Assembly (NCBI GenBank): GCA_910585505.1
Contig: CAJUFF010000009.1
Location: 1 to 36,760, forward strand
DNA from: an uncultured Ruminiclostridium sp.
Lineage (GTDB): Bacteria; Bacillota; Clostridia; Oscillospirales; Ruminococcaceae
Direction: 5' to 3'
Length of the DNA: 36,760 nt
Shown: positions 24,470 through 34,025 of the stretch, in pieces
Layout of the letters: every line of letters begins with the position of its first letter
Numbering within the stretch: position 1 is the stretch's first letter
Translations under genes and position numbers: made by a program
Notes under the pieces: model-generated
Databases searched by the model: none
What the model saw: only the letters and a program-made list of their open reading frames with translations
Told to the model about the DNA's origin: nothing

Positions 24470-27421
24470 TTGGCAAGTATGAACAATAAGCTGAAAAAGA
24501 CGCTTGCCGCGATAACGGCGGCAAGTATGCTGTGCGGAATGACGCCTGTACACGCCGAAGGCGGAGCAGCGGCGGATAGCGCACCGGCAGACGCGGGCGG
24601 TTCATCGCTGAACGAATCTCTCGTATCCGGTATAAGCCGAAGCGATACCTATGCAGGATACCTTAATTCCCACGCGGACGCGGCCAGACCCAAACGGGAT
24701 ATCGTAATAAACGCCAAGGATTACGCTTCCCTTTCCGAGGACGGCAACGGAGTAACTCCCGAAACCGTGATACAGGAATTTCAGGGAGAGCAGGACGTTC
24801 TCGTCTGGTCCAATCACGGCGGAGTTATCAATTACGAATTTGAGGTTTCCGAAACGGGTCTCTACAATCTGGAGCTGTTCTACTACACCGTATCGGGCGA
24901 AAATACCGTTATCGAAATGGCGATGCAGCTTGACGGCGAGTATCCTTTCTCTGCTGCCAAAACCTTTACGCTCGACCGCTACTGGAAGGACGAAGCTCCC
25001 ATAGGAAAGGACGGACGCGATAACGACGTGCGTCCCGGTCAGACCGAGCATGATATGTGGGTAACATATCCCATCAAGGATAAGGAGGGTCTTTTCAACG
25101 ATCCTTACTTTTTCTACCTTGAAGCAGGAAAACATACTTTGACAATAACAGGTATCAAATGCAACATCGGTCTTAAAACAATTACTTTTAAAAATTATGA
25201 CGATGTAGCTCAATACGTACCGCCTTCACAGTCGGAGCTTGAATCTACCCCCGCTCTTACCGATGAAAACTTTATGGGCACTCACACGGTATTTGTACAG
25301 GCGGAAAACAATCTTTACAAAACGGCGTCTACCCTTTATGCCACAACCGACCGAACCGAGTGTCTTGTAAGTCCCTCCCATCCCACAAAACAGCGTTACA
25401 ACACCGTTGGTAAGGATACATGGGATAAAGCCACTCAGGCCATTACATGGGAATTCAACGTTCCCAACGACGGTTTTTACACTTTTAACTTTAAGGCGAG
25501 ACAAAACACCATGAGAGGCTTTTTTGCCAACCGCCGCGTGTACATAGACGGTGTGGTACCTAACGCCTATTATGACGACGTAATGTTCCCTTACAACAAT
25601 AACTGGTACAATCAAGGCGTAAAGGACGAAAACGGAAACGACGTTTACGTTTACCTTACGGCGGGAAAGCATACCATTACAATGGAAGCCATTCCGGGTG
25701 ATATAGGCGAAATAATGCAGAGGCTTGACGACGTGGTATACGAGCTGAACTATTTTTACAGACGTATACTGATGATTACGGGGCCGGAGCCTGACGAGTA
25801 TACCGACTACTACGTTGATACCGCCATCCCCAATCTGTTGGGCGAATTTCAGAGGCTCATGGATACTCTTTACGAGGAAAAGGCCAACATTGAAAAGTTA
25901 GGTGTCGGATCCGAGGCTTCCACGCTTGAAACCATGGCAATAGTGTTGGAACGCTGTATTGACGAACCGGACGATATTCCGGTTACGGCGGGAACTCTTA
26001 AGGATTACATTTCCTCGCTTTCCGCATGGATGCGCGATTATCGCGATCAGCCGCTGGAACTTGACTACATCGAGGTGCATACCGTACACGAGGAGCCTTC
26101 GAGAGCCAACGGTAATTTCTTTGAGAATCTGGCGTTCGGATTCCAGGCGTTTATAGGTTCCTTCTTTGAGGATTATAACACTATTTCGGAAACCGCAAAC
26201 GAGACGTCTCTTAACGTTTGGGTAGGCTTGGCACGTGACCAGGCTATGGCCATTAACGATCAGGTAAACAGCGACTTCAACGTTAACCACGAAGGTGTTA
26301 CCGCTTCCATTAACCTTGTTGTCGGCGGTATACTTGAAGCCACACTGGCAGGCAAGGGTCCGGAAATAGCTCTCTTTATCGGAGGTGACTTCCCTATCCA
26401 GTTGGCCGCTCGTGATCTGCTGATTGACCTTACAAAATTCCCGGATTATGAAGAGGTAGCCAAGCGCTTTTCACCCAATATCACCACGCTTTATACCTAT
26501 AACGGCGGTGTTTACGGACTTCCGATTTCACAGTCTTTTCCTATGATGTTCTATCGTACGGATATTCTCAGCGAGCTGGGTATAAGCGAGCCTCCCGAAA
26601 CATGGAATGACTTTATCGACCTTATCAATATATTCCAGCGCTCATATCTTGACGCAGGTCTTGTCACTCCTGCGGCGGTAACCACCAGCCCGGTATTCGA
26701 TGCCGGAGACACTTTTGTAATGCTGATGCTTCAGAGAGGTCTGAATATTTACAACGATGATCTCACAAAGACTACTTTCGATCAGGAAGCCAGCCTTGAA
26801 GCCTTTGAAATGTGGACGGATTTTTACAATGTATACGCTCTGGATCAGACCTTTGACGCCTTCAGCCGTTTCAGAACAGGTGAAATGCCGATAGTTATCC
26901 AGGCTTACACGTTCTACAACCAGCTTTCCGTTTCCGCTCCCGAAATAAAGGGTCTTTGGGATTTCACTTTGGTACCCGGAACAGAGCGCGAGGACGGAAC
27001 GGTAGACCATACCGTAAACTCATCCACCTCCGGCGCTTTGATATTTACCAAGGCTTCCAATCATAATGCCGCATGGGAATTCATTAAGTGGTTTACTACC
27101 ACCGATGTACAGGTAGAGTACGGAAGAAGCATCGAAGCCCTTTTGGGACCTTTGGGACGATTCGATACCGCTAACCTTGAAGCTATCCAGCAGCTTCCCT
27201 GGTCAACCTCCGAGATGGAGAAAATCACCTCTCAGATGAGCCAGACCAATGAAGTTCCCATTATACCCGCTTCCTACGCCACCACCCGCCATACTAAGAA
27301 CGCGTTCAGAGCGGTGGTAAACGAGGGCAGCAACCCAAGGTACGCCTTGACCAGCTATAACCGCGACATAAATATGGAAATAGAGAGAAAGAATCAGGAG
27401 CTTTCGTCTTTTTCCCACTAA
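24470..27421 (+). CDS. Very large secreted family 1 solute-binding protein with two jelly-roll modules
   Basis: This 983-residue protein is probably the substrate receptor of a carbohydrate ABC importer. The start is TTG 24470, with AAGGTGG 8 bases upstream; ATG 24479 is the alternative. The signal peptide ends VHA|EG with no lipobox, unusual for a Gram-positive receptor. Two galactose-binding-like beta-sandwiches follow: about 77-245, ending EAGKHTLTITGI, and about 272-430, with the parallel TAGKHTITMEAI. A helical connector (about 440-570) leads to the binding-protein domain (about 580-983). That domain includes GKGPEIALFIGGDFPIQLAA, YNGGVYGLPISQSFPMMFYRTDIL and SGALIFTKASNHNAAWEFIKWF. The usual size of such receptors is 400-550 residues. 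It heads the eight-gene run. Confidence 0.88.
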   Translation: MASMNNKLKKTLAAITAASMLCGMTPVHAEGGAAADSAPADAGGSSLNESLVSGISRSDTYAGYLNSHADAARPKRDIVINAKDYASLSEDGNGVTPETVIQEFQGEQDVLVWSNHGGVINYEFEVSETGLYNLELFYYTVSGENTVIEMAMQLDGEYPFSAAKTFTLDRYWKDEAPIGKDGRDNDVRPGQTEHDMWVTYPIKDKEGLFNDPYFFYLEAGKHTLTITGIKCNIGLKTITFKNYDDVAQYVPPSQSELESTPALTDENFMGTHTVFVQAENNLYKTASTLYATTDRTECLVSPSHPTKQRYNTVGKDTWDKATQAITWEFNVPNDGFYTFNFKARQNTMRGFFANRRVYIDGVVPNAYYDDVMFPYNNNWYNQGVKDENGNDVYVYLTAGKHTITMEAIPGDIGEIMQRLDDVVYELNYFYRRILMITGPEPDEYTDYYVDTAIPNLLGEFQRLMDTLYEEKANIEKLGVGSEASTLETMAIVLERCIDEPDDIPVTAGTLKDYISSLSAWMRDYRDQPLELDYIEVHTVHEEPSRANGNFFENLAFGFQAFIGSFFEDYNTISETANETSLNVWVGLARDQAMAINDQVNSDFNVNHEGVTASINLVVGGILEATLAGKGPEIALFIGGDFPIQLAARDLLIDLTKFPDYEEVAKRFSPNITTLYTYNGGVYGLPISQSFPMMFYRTDILSELGISEPPETWNDFIDLINIFQRSYLDAGLVTPAAVTTSPVFDAGDTFVMLMLQRGLNIYNDDLTKTTFDQEASLEAFEMWTDFYNVYALDQTFDAFSRFRTGEMPIVIQAYTFYNQLSVSAPEIKGLWDFTLVPGTEREDGTVDHTVNSSTSGALIFTKASNHNAAWEFIKWFTTTDVQVEYGRSIEALLGPLGRFDTANLEAIQQLPWSTSEMEKITSQMSQTNEVPIIPASYATTRHTKNAFRAVVNEGSNPRYALTSYNRDINMEIERKNQELSSFSH

Positions 27422-27479
27422 CGCGGCACATGGGCTTAAATAAAAGCTATTGTTAAACTCTGAAATAAACTCTGAATAC

Positions 27480-27505
27480 TTCCGCCGCAGAAAACGGCGG
27501 CGGAA
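27480..27505 (+). promoter_or_regulatory. GC-rich intercistronic hairpin without T-run
   Basis: TTCCGCCGC (27480-27488) pairs perfectly with GCGGCGGAA (27497-27505) over an 8-base loop. It lies between the binding protein and the first permease and is not followed by a T-tract. Such stems often stabilise the upstream binding-protein mRNA relative to the permease mRNA. Confidence 0.7.
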
Positions 27506-27532
27506 ATATTCATAAAGTGAGGAGGAATTTGA

Positions 27533-28474
27533 TTGGCAGCACAAGCTAACACGGAGATACTCCATATCGAGGACAATAAGTTCCGCTATACTCTCCGTGA
27601 AATGAAACGCAGCAGAGGTTTGTATCTGCTGATGGCACCATTCTTTGTTCTATTTACGATTTTTACCTTTGTGCCTGTTGTAATGTCGCTTCCTATGGGC
27701 TTTACAAACTTCAATATGGTACAACTCCCACAGTGGGTGGGACTCGACAACTTTTACGTGTTGTTCCTGGAGGACGAGGTTTTCCTTAAGGCGATTCAGA
27801 ACACCCTTATATTTGCGGTGGTAACGGGTCCCATAAGCTATATTCTCTGCTTCCTGCTGGCATGGCTGATTAACGAAATGCCCGGCGTTTTAAAGACGGT
27901 GTTTACTTTTGTCTTTTATGCACCCACATTGGCCGGTAACATTTACACCACATGGCAGCTGATCTTTTCCGGCGATACCTACGGTATAGCCAACGCTTAT
28001 CTGATAAAACTCGGTATCCTTAACGGCGCAAGACAGTGGCTTACCGATGCCAATTACATTTTCGGCGTGGTAATCGTGGTTCAGCTTTGGATGTCCCTTG
28101 GCGCCGGCTTCCTTTCGCTTCGCGCGGGTCTTCAGGGTATTCCCCGCGACCGTTACGAGGCGGCAGCCGTTGAAGGCGTCAAAAACCGTATGCAGGAACT
28201 GCTGATGGTAACCGTACCCGCTATGGGACCCCAGATGCTGTTTGCGGCGGTAATGCAGATAGTATCATCGTTTACCGCCGGCGACGTGGGACGTACCTTA
28301 ACCGCTTTCCCGTCAACCGACTATGCGGCGCATACGATTATGACCCACGCCTATGACTACGGCAGCATAAGATTCGAGATGGGCTATGCCTCGGCGATAT
28401 GCTTCGTACTGTTCGGAGTCATGATTCTCGCCAACTGGGGCATTAAAAAGCTGCTCGGCAGATATCTGGATTAA
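27533..28474 (+). CDS. Carbohydrate ABC transporter permease, MalF/UgpA-type (pair 1)
   Basis: This is a 313-residue inner-membrane subunit with six predicted spans, the first near residues 28-50 (GLYLLMAPFFVLFTIFTFVPVV). The cytoplasmic EAA loop, DRYEAAAVEGVKNRMQELL then VTVPAM, is intact and would dock an ATPase. The start is TTG 27533, with GAGGAGG 7 bases upstream. It is separated from the receptor gene by the intercistronic hairpin and followed by its MalG-type partner after 42 bases. Confidence 0.92.
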   Translation: MAAQANTEILHIEDNKFRYTLREMKRSRGLYLLMAPFFVLFTIFTFVPVVMSLPMGFTNFNMVQLPQWVGLDNFYVLFLEDEVFLKAIQNTLIFAVVTGPISYILCFLLAWLINEMPGVLKTVFTFVFYAPTLAGNIYTTWQLIFSGDTYGIANAYLIKLGILNGARQWLTDANYIFGVVIVVQLWMSLGAGFLSLRAGLQGIPRDRYEAAAVEGVKNRMQELLMVTVPAMGPQMLFAAVMQIVSSFTAGDVGRTLTAFPSTDYAAHTIMTHAYDYGSIRFEMGYASAICFVLFGVMILANWGIKKLLGRYLD

Positions 28475-28516
28475 GAATAAGCTTATCCCATCAATAAAAT
28501 TGAAAGGACGGTAGTC

Positions 28517-29374
28517 ATGGCAAGTAAAAAAAGAAAGCAGATCGGCAAATCCAGAGCCGGCGACATTGCGATTTTTATAATGCTCATGTTGGTCGGCTTA
28601 TTTATGCTGTTCCCCATTTACCTCTCGGTTATCCAATCGGTTAAGCCTTCGCAGGAGTTGTTTTTATTCCCGCCTAAGCTTTACGCCATAGCTCCCACAG
28701 GGCAAAACTTCGTCGACCTGTTGAATACGGCTTCAAACATGTGGGTTCCCTTTTCAAGATACATATTCAACTCGGTATTTGTGGCGGTAGTGGTAACGGT
28801 TTGTCAGCTCCTCTTCTCCTCCTCGGCGGCTTACGTGCTGGCCAAGGGAGAGTTTCCCGGAAAGAAAGCGCTTAATAAGGCGATAGAACTGGCGCTGTTG
28901 TTTACCTCGTCGGTAATGTTTATCATGCAGTATATGGTAATGGCTTTTATGGGTCTTATTGACACCTATTTCGCCATCACGCTTCCCTATATAGCCACAC
29001 CTATGGGTCTGTTCCTTATGCGTCAGTTTATGGGACAGATTCCCGACGCTATCATAGAAGCCGCCAAGCTTGACGGCGCGGGACATATGAGAACCTGCTG
29101 GCAGGTGGTTATTCCCAACGTTAAGCCCGCCATACTTACGCTGATGATATTTGCGTTCCAAGGCGCGTGGCAGGTAACCGGCTACTCATTCATTTACAGC
29201 GAAGAGCTTAAACCGCTTCCAACCGTTATGCAGCAGATTTCCTCCGCAGGTATCGCCCGTGCCGGCGTTGCGGCGGCGGCGGTGGTTATAACGATGATCC
29301 CGCCTATCGTGGTGTTCCTGTTCTGTCAGAGCAACGTTATGGAAACTATGGCACAGAGCGGTATGAAGGATTAA
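28517..29374 (+). CDS. Carbohydrate ABC transporter permease, MalG/UgpE-type (pair 1)
   Basis: This is a 285-residue membrane subunit with six spans. It has a positively charged N-terminus (KKRKQIGKSRAG) and the canonical EAA loop IPDAIIEAAKLDGAGHMRTC then WQVVIPNVKP. GAAAGGACGG precedes the ATG. It pairs with the preceding MalF-type subunit to form one transmembrane channel. Confidence 0.93.
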   Translation: MASKKRKQIGKSRAGDIAIFIMLMLVGLFMLFPIYLSVIQSVKPSQELFLFPPKLYAIAPTGQNFVDLLNTASNMWVPFSRYIFNSVFVAVVVTVCQLLFSSSAAYVLAKGEFPGKKALNKAIELALLFTSSVMFIMQYMVMAFMGLIDTYFAITLPYIATPMGLFLMRQFMGQIPDAIIEAAKLDGAGHMRTCWQVVIPNVKPAILTLMIFAFQGAWQVTGYSFIYSEELKPLPTVMQQISSAGIARAGVAAAAVVITMIPPIVVFLFCQSNVMETMAQSGMKD

Positions 29375-29427
29375 AAGCTTTTGCCGCCTGTTGACAACCA
29401 ATATAAGTTAGAAAGGAATGAATATCA

Positions 29428-30954
29428 GTGCCGTTATTTAAGAAAATCGGCGCGGCCGCTTTAGCAGCGGGAATGACAGTATCCTGTCTTACGCTGCCCG
29501 CTTCTGCGGACGAAGCCTATTACGGATATAACTATAACTGGTGGAACGAACCCGTTCCGTCGCAGAACGGCTATGTGGTTGACCGTGTAGTAACCGGCGT
29601 TGACCTGGGCGTAGGGACTTTCAGCGAACCCAACGATATATTTGTGGACAACGAAACGGGAGATATCTACTTAGTGGATACCAACAACGGGAGAATAGTT
29701 ATCACCGATGAAAACCTCAACTCGGCTACGGTATTGGACACCTTTACCTATACCGATGAGTTTCCCGAAGATAAGAGTATAGTCAAGAAAACAAATCTTG
29801 ATTCGCCTAAAGGCATTTTTGTAACCCATTACAAGGGAGAAACGCTTTTGTACATAGCCGACTCCATGAATTCAAGAGTACTTGCGTGTTATGAGGACGG
29901 AAGAATTTTCTTTGAGTATACAAGACCCTCAAACGACCTTTACGACGCGGACATCTCTTTTCGTCCCGATAAGGTTGTAGTGGACAACGCGCTTAACGTC
30001 TATGTTGTTATTCCCTCAATCACAAACGGTATGGTACAGTTCAGCCGCGAAGGCACCTTTAACGGTTACTATGGCGCAAACCGTGTCGAAACAACCGCCG
30101 AGGTTTTGCAGAACGCCTTTTACAGCTTGTTTATGAACCGTGAACAGATGAGAAAAAGAGCGAGGGCGGTTGCTATCGAGATTGCCAACTGCGATATAGA
30201 CGATCAGGGCTTTATCTATACCGTTACCTCTTCCAAAAACGCCGATAAGGACGTTTTGAAAAAGCTGAACCCCGCTGGTGAAAATATTTACCTTAATATG
30301 GGTATGGATCAGTTCATGTTCGGCGACCTTCCGCTTTATTACGGCGGAACCTCCTACGCTTCCACCATTGACGACGTGGACGTGGACAGCGAGGGCAACG
30401 TGTTCCTGCTGGACTTCTCGGAAAAGAGAATATTCCAGTATTCGGATCAGCTTGACCTTGAATTTATTTTCGGCGGAGAAGGTTCTCAGAAGGGTCTTTT
30501 TACTTCTCCTACCGCTATAGAAAACTTAAACGGAAAGGTTTATGTTACGGACGGACGTAAAAACACCATAACCACCTTTAAGCTCACCGAGTTCGGAAAA
30601 ATGGTGCACGACGCCGTTGAAATGTTCAACAGAGGTCTCTATCAAGAGGCGAAAGAACCTTTCGAGGAAATAATCCTGAGAGACTCAAACTATTGGTTCG
30701 CCTACATCGGTCTCGGCAACGCCTATTATACTATGGGCGAAAACGAAAAGGCGATGGATTACTTCTATATGAACAGTAAGGGCGGTTATAACAGAGCCTT
30801 TAAGGAGTACCGCATGGATATGATAAGAGAGTATTTCAACATATTCATGATAGTCGTACTGATCCTGATAATTGCTCTTGTGGTGCTGTCAAAGGTAATC
30901 AAGGCGATAAAGAAAAAGAAGAGAGCGGCGGGAGGTGACGGTAATGCGGTTTGA
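29428..30954 (+). CDS. Membrane-anchored NHL-repeat beta-propeller with TPR
   Basis: This is a 508-residue exported protein. The signal peptide is cleaved at about ASA|DEA (residue 27). Repeated NHL-type blades run from about 55 to 390: SEPNDIFVDNETGDIYLVDT, SPKGIFVTHYKGETLLYIAD, DDVDVDSEGNVFLLDFSEKR and NLNGKVYVTDGRKNTITTF. A TPR-like pair (about 400-450, GLYQEAKEPFEEIILRDSNY then AYIGLGNAYYTMGENEKAM) follows. One C-terminal span (about 463-485) and a KKKKR cytoplasmic tail end the protein, so the propeller faces outside. The start is GTG 29428 behind GAAAGGAA. A scaffold or glycan-sensing role beside the transporter is inferred, not shown. The last 11 bases overlap the next gene. Confidence 0.85.
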   Translation: MPLFKKIGAAALAAGMTVSCLTLPASADEAYYGYNYNWWNEPVPSQNGYVVDRVVTGVDLGVGTFSEPNDIFVDNETGDIYLVDTNNGRIVITDENLNSATVLDTFTYTDEFPEDKSIVKKTNLDSPKGIFVTHYKGETLLYIADSMNSRVLACYEDGRIFFEYTRPSNDLYDADISFRPDKVVVDNALNVYVVIPSITNGMVQFSREGTFNGYYGANRVETTAEVLQNAFYSLFMNREQMRKRARAVAIEIANCDIDDQGFIYTVTSSKNADKDVLKKLNPAGENIYLNMGMDQFMFGDLPLYYGGTSYASTIDDVDVDSEGNVFLLDFSEKRIFQYSDQLDLEFIFGGEGSQKGLFTSPTAIENLNGKVYVTDGRKNTITTFKLTEFGKMVHDAVEMFNRGLYQEAKEPFEEIILRDSNYWFAYIGLGNAYYTMGENEKAMDYFYMNSKGGYNRAFKEYRMDMIREYFNIFMIVVLILIIALVVLSKVIKAIKKKKRAAGGDGNAV

Positions 30955-31585
30955 TCTTGATATGCCCGCGTGGAAATGGCCGTTTTATGTTGCGAGACAC
31001 CCCTTTGAGGGATTTGAGGACGTAAGATGGAAAAAAGCCTATAACAGCAAGGTTGCGCTTGTAATTGTTCTGTGCTTTTTCATTGTAACGGTTGCCGCGC
31101 GTCTTATGACGGGATTCGTATTCCAGACGAATTTTGAAAAGGTATTTAATGTCGTACCTTTGTTCTCAAGCTCGGTTATTATATTCTTTATATGGGTAGT
31201 GGGTAACTGGTCTTTGTGCACGCTGTTTAACGGCGAGGGCAAGATGCAGCAGGTAATGTGTGTTACCGCTTACGCTTTGGTGCCTTACATTATATCTCAA
31301 GTGGTATATATCTTTGCTTCCAACATTCTGACAAGGCAGGAGGGTACAATCCTTTCCTTTATTTCGGGATTAGGTCTTGTGTGGTCCGCGGTGCTTGTCA
31401 TATCGGCGATGAAGGCGGTACATCAGTACACAATGCCTAAAACCATTTTAGCGATAATCTTTACTATAGTGGCAATGGTTATCATCATTCTTGTGCTTAT
31501 CCTACTCATCTCACTGTTTCAGCAGATAGTAATGTTTGTATACTCGGTATATACCGAGCTTATGTACAGATTTAACATGAGCTGA
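30944..31585 (+). CDS. Yip1-family membrane protein
   Basis: This is a 213-residue integral membrane protein. A short amphipathic N-terminus (RFDLDMPAWKWPFYVARHPF, then EGFEDVRW) precedes five hydrophobic spans (about 32-52, 72-92, 103-125, 135-155 and 165-195). The WKWPFYVARHPFEGFEDV start is typical of bacterial Yip1-domain proteins. I choose ATG 30944, with GGAGG 8 bases upstream; GTG 30935 would sit on the ribosome site. The start lies inside the preceding propeller gene, which suggests translational coupling and a physical partnership. Its molecular role is unknown. Confidence 0.85.
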   Translation: MRFDLDMPAWKWPFYVARHPFEGFEDVRWKKAYNSKVALVIVLCFFIVTVAARLMTGFVFQTNFEKVFNVVPLFSSSVIIFFIWVVGNWSLCTLFNGEGKMQQVMCVTAYALVPYIISQVVYIFASNILTRQEGTILSFISGLGLVWSAVLVISAMKAVHQYTMPKTILAIIFTIVAMVIIILVLILLISLFQQIVMFVYSVYTELMYRFNMS

Positions 31586-31652
31586 CGCAGGTGTTCCGAA
31601 ACAGAAGCAATAAATACACTTACACTTCTCGAAAGGAAGGAATGGTTATAAA

Positions 31653-34025
31653 ATGCTAAAATTCAAAAGAAAGATGCTGGCGGCGATACTGGCGGTAACT
31701 ATGGTATTGAGCTCAAGCGTTGTTTGGTCGGAAAATGCGGATCAGACCGACGCTGCTCAGAACGATACCCCTCAGGCTGCCGACGGCACCGGAGGCGAAG
31801 CGGGTACAGCGTCGGGTGAAACAGCCGAGGACGAAGAAAAGCCCGTTACCGAGGACGAAGCTTTGTCGGCAATGACCGAGGTAGCGAAAAACGACGCTTT
31901 TACTATGTATGTCAACGAGGCAACCTGCATATTCGCCATAAAAAACAATAAGAGCGGCTATATTTGGTGGTCAACGCCTTACGATTATGAGTCGGATCCC
32001 ATTGCGGGAGGAGTTCAGAAAAACCTTATGGCTTCCACCGTTACGTACAGAGCGCTGGACGTGGGAACCAATACCCTTCTGAATACTACTACTCTCTCCA
32101 AAGAGGCCAGTGTAAATAAAAAGACCTTCAGCGTGGAAAAAATCGAAAACGGCGTTAAGTTCACCTATGAATTCATGGCTCAGAACCTTTCGATTCCCGT
32201 TTCCATCGTACTTAATCAAGACGGCTTTACCGCAAGGGTACATACCGAAGAAATCAACGAAAGGCTTCAGGATGCAGACGATCTTAAGGCGTACAAAATC
32301 GTCACCATGAACCTTATTCAGGCATTCGGAGCGGGAAGAGCGGACGAAAACGGCTACATCTTCGTTCCCGACGGCTCCGGCGCGGTGATAAACTTCAACA
32401 ACGGAAAAACCTCCACCACCGTTTACAATTCCAAGGTGTACGGAAACGATCTGGCGGTAAGCAAGGCGACAATGGGCAAGAAAGACGAACAGGTTTATCT
32501 TCCCGTTCTCGGTATTGTCAAGGAAATAAACGGTAAAAACGAGGCCATGTTGGGCGTTGTCACCAAGGGTGACGCTTACGCTTCCGTAAACGCTTCGGTC
32601 AACGGTCAGGCGACCACATCTATTAACAGTGCGTGGTTCAGCTTCGAGTTCAGAGCCACCGATACCTACACTATGGGCACCAAAACGCCTCTCACGGTGT
32701 TCCAGTCCGGCGATATAAGAATCGAAGACATCGAAGTACGCTACTACATTATGTCCGATGATGAAATAGGAGTGGCGGATCTGGCGGATACCTACCGCAA
32801 TTACCTTGTAACCGAAAAAGGACTGAAAAATCAGTCAATGGAGGATTCCAACGCTCTTTATATTACCACCGTGGGCGGTACCGTAAAGAAACAGTCCGTT
32901 CTGGGTTTCCCCGTAAATATGCAGACGGTTGCCACTTCCTATTCCCAGGCTCAGGAAATACTTGAAAAGCTCACCGCCATGGGAGTGGATGATATACGGC
33001 TGATTTATAAAGACTTTAATGATACGGGCGTAAGAGGAAGAGTTTCCACCGGCGTTGACTACTCCAATAAATTAGGCGGCAAGAATGATTTTGAAGCGCT
33101 TTACTCTTATTGCAGCGGCAAGGGGTATACCGTTTATCCCAGCGTTGACTTTATGGAGTATAAAGAAAGCGGAGCGGGTTATTCCTTTACTTTAAACAGT
33201 TCAAAGAGAATTACCAACGCTTATGCGACACAAACCGATTTTGAACTGGCCTTCGGTACGCCGATAACGAGCGTAAAGCCCAACTGGACTATTTTGTCGC
33301 CGTACTACTGGCCTGACGTATTCAACAAGCTGGTGCGTTCCTTTAACGCGGAGGGAATTGATCATATTTCCCTTAATCAGGCCACCGAAACACTTTACAG
33401 CGACTTTGGCAGAAGAAACGTTGATGGCAAGGAGCATATACTCAGAGAGGATGCGATAAGGATACTCACTGCGGGTTATCAGCAGCTTAACGACGCGGGT
33501 ATTTCCATTATAGCTCAGGAGTGCAACGCATATGCTTTGCCTTACGTTTCGACGATAACAAATATTCCGCTTTACAGCTCCAACTATGACCTGTTTGACT
33601 ATGACGTTCCATTCTATCAGATGGTGGTACACGGATATATCCCGTATACCTCAAAGGCGATAAACGCAAGCTCCAACGCGGAAGAACTGCTTCTTCTCTC
33701 ACTTATGACCGGTTCGGGCATTCACTACGAAATGATGTACGCTACGCCCAACGATTTCACGGACAGCGATTTTGACAAATTATTCTATGCAAACTACGAG
33801 GGCTGGCTGGAAAGAGCGGCGGAGGAATATAAGCTGTTTAACGGTATAATCTCCTCGTTAAGTGACAAGACGATAGTAAAATACGATAGACTGACCGAAA
33901 AGACTTTTGAAACAACTTATTCGGACGGTACGGTAATAGGCGTCGATATTGACAATTACACCTATACCATGAACGGGCAGGAATACAGTCTTGCCGATTC
34001 CTTACGGAAAGGAGGGGATAACTGA
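31653..34025 (+). CDS. Secreted DUF5696-type protein, possibly glycosidase-like
   Basis: This is a 790-residue exported protein. The signal peptide (about 1-27) is followed by a low-complexity acidic/Ala stretch (to about 75) and a beta-rich half (about 80-400). The second half (about 410-700) reads like a TIM-type barrel: DDIRLIYKDFNDTGVRGRVS, GYTVYPSVDFMEYKESGAG, DHISLNQATETLYSDFGRRN and GISIIAQECNAYALPYVSTI. Conserved-looking acids sit at strand ends. It resembles DUF5696 proteins that accompany carbohydrate ABC operons; enzymatic activity is my inference. AAGGAAGGAA precedes the ATG. Its TGA overlaps the next ATG (TGATG), so it is coupled to the second permease pair. Confidence 0.75.
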   Translation: MLKFKRKMLAAILAVTMVLSSSVVWSENADQTDAAQNDTPQAADGTGGEAGTASGETAEDEEKPVTEDEALSAMTEVAKNDAFTMYVNEATCIFAIKNNKSGYIWWSTPYDYESDPIAGGVQKNLMASTVTYRALDVGTNTLLNTTTLSKEASVNKKTFSVEKIENGVKFTYEFMAQNLSIPVSIVLNQDGFTARVHTEEINERLQDADDLKAYKIVTMNLIQAFGAGRADENGYIFVPDGSGAVINFNNGKTSTTVYNSKVYGNDLAVSKATMGKKDEQVYLPVLGIVKEINGKNEAMLGVVTKGDAYASVNASVNGQATTSINSAWFSFEFRATDTYTMGTKTPLTVFQSGDIRIEDIEVRYYIMSDDEIGVADLADTYRNYLVTEKGLKNQSMEDSNALYITTVGGTVKKQSVLGFPVNMQTVATSYSQAQEILEKLTAMGVDDIRLIYKDFNDTGVRGRVSTGVDYSNKLGGKNDFEALYSYCSGKGYTVYPSVDFMEYKESGAGYSFTLNSSKRITNAYATQTDFELAFGTPITSVKPNWTILSPYYWPDVFNKLVRSFNAEGIDHISLNQATETLYSDFGRRNVDGKEHILREDAIRILTAGYQQLNDAGISIIAQECNAYALPYVSTITNIPLYSSNYDLFDYDVPFYQMVVHGYIPYTSKAINASSNAEELLLLSLMTGSGIHYEMMYATPNDFTDSDFDKLFYANYEGWLERAAEEYKLFNGIISSLSDKTIVKYDRLTEKTFETTYSDGTVIGVDIDNYTYTMNGQEYSLADSLRKGGDN

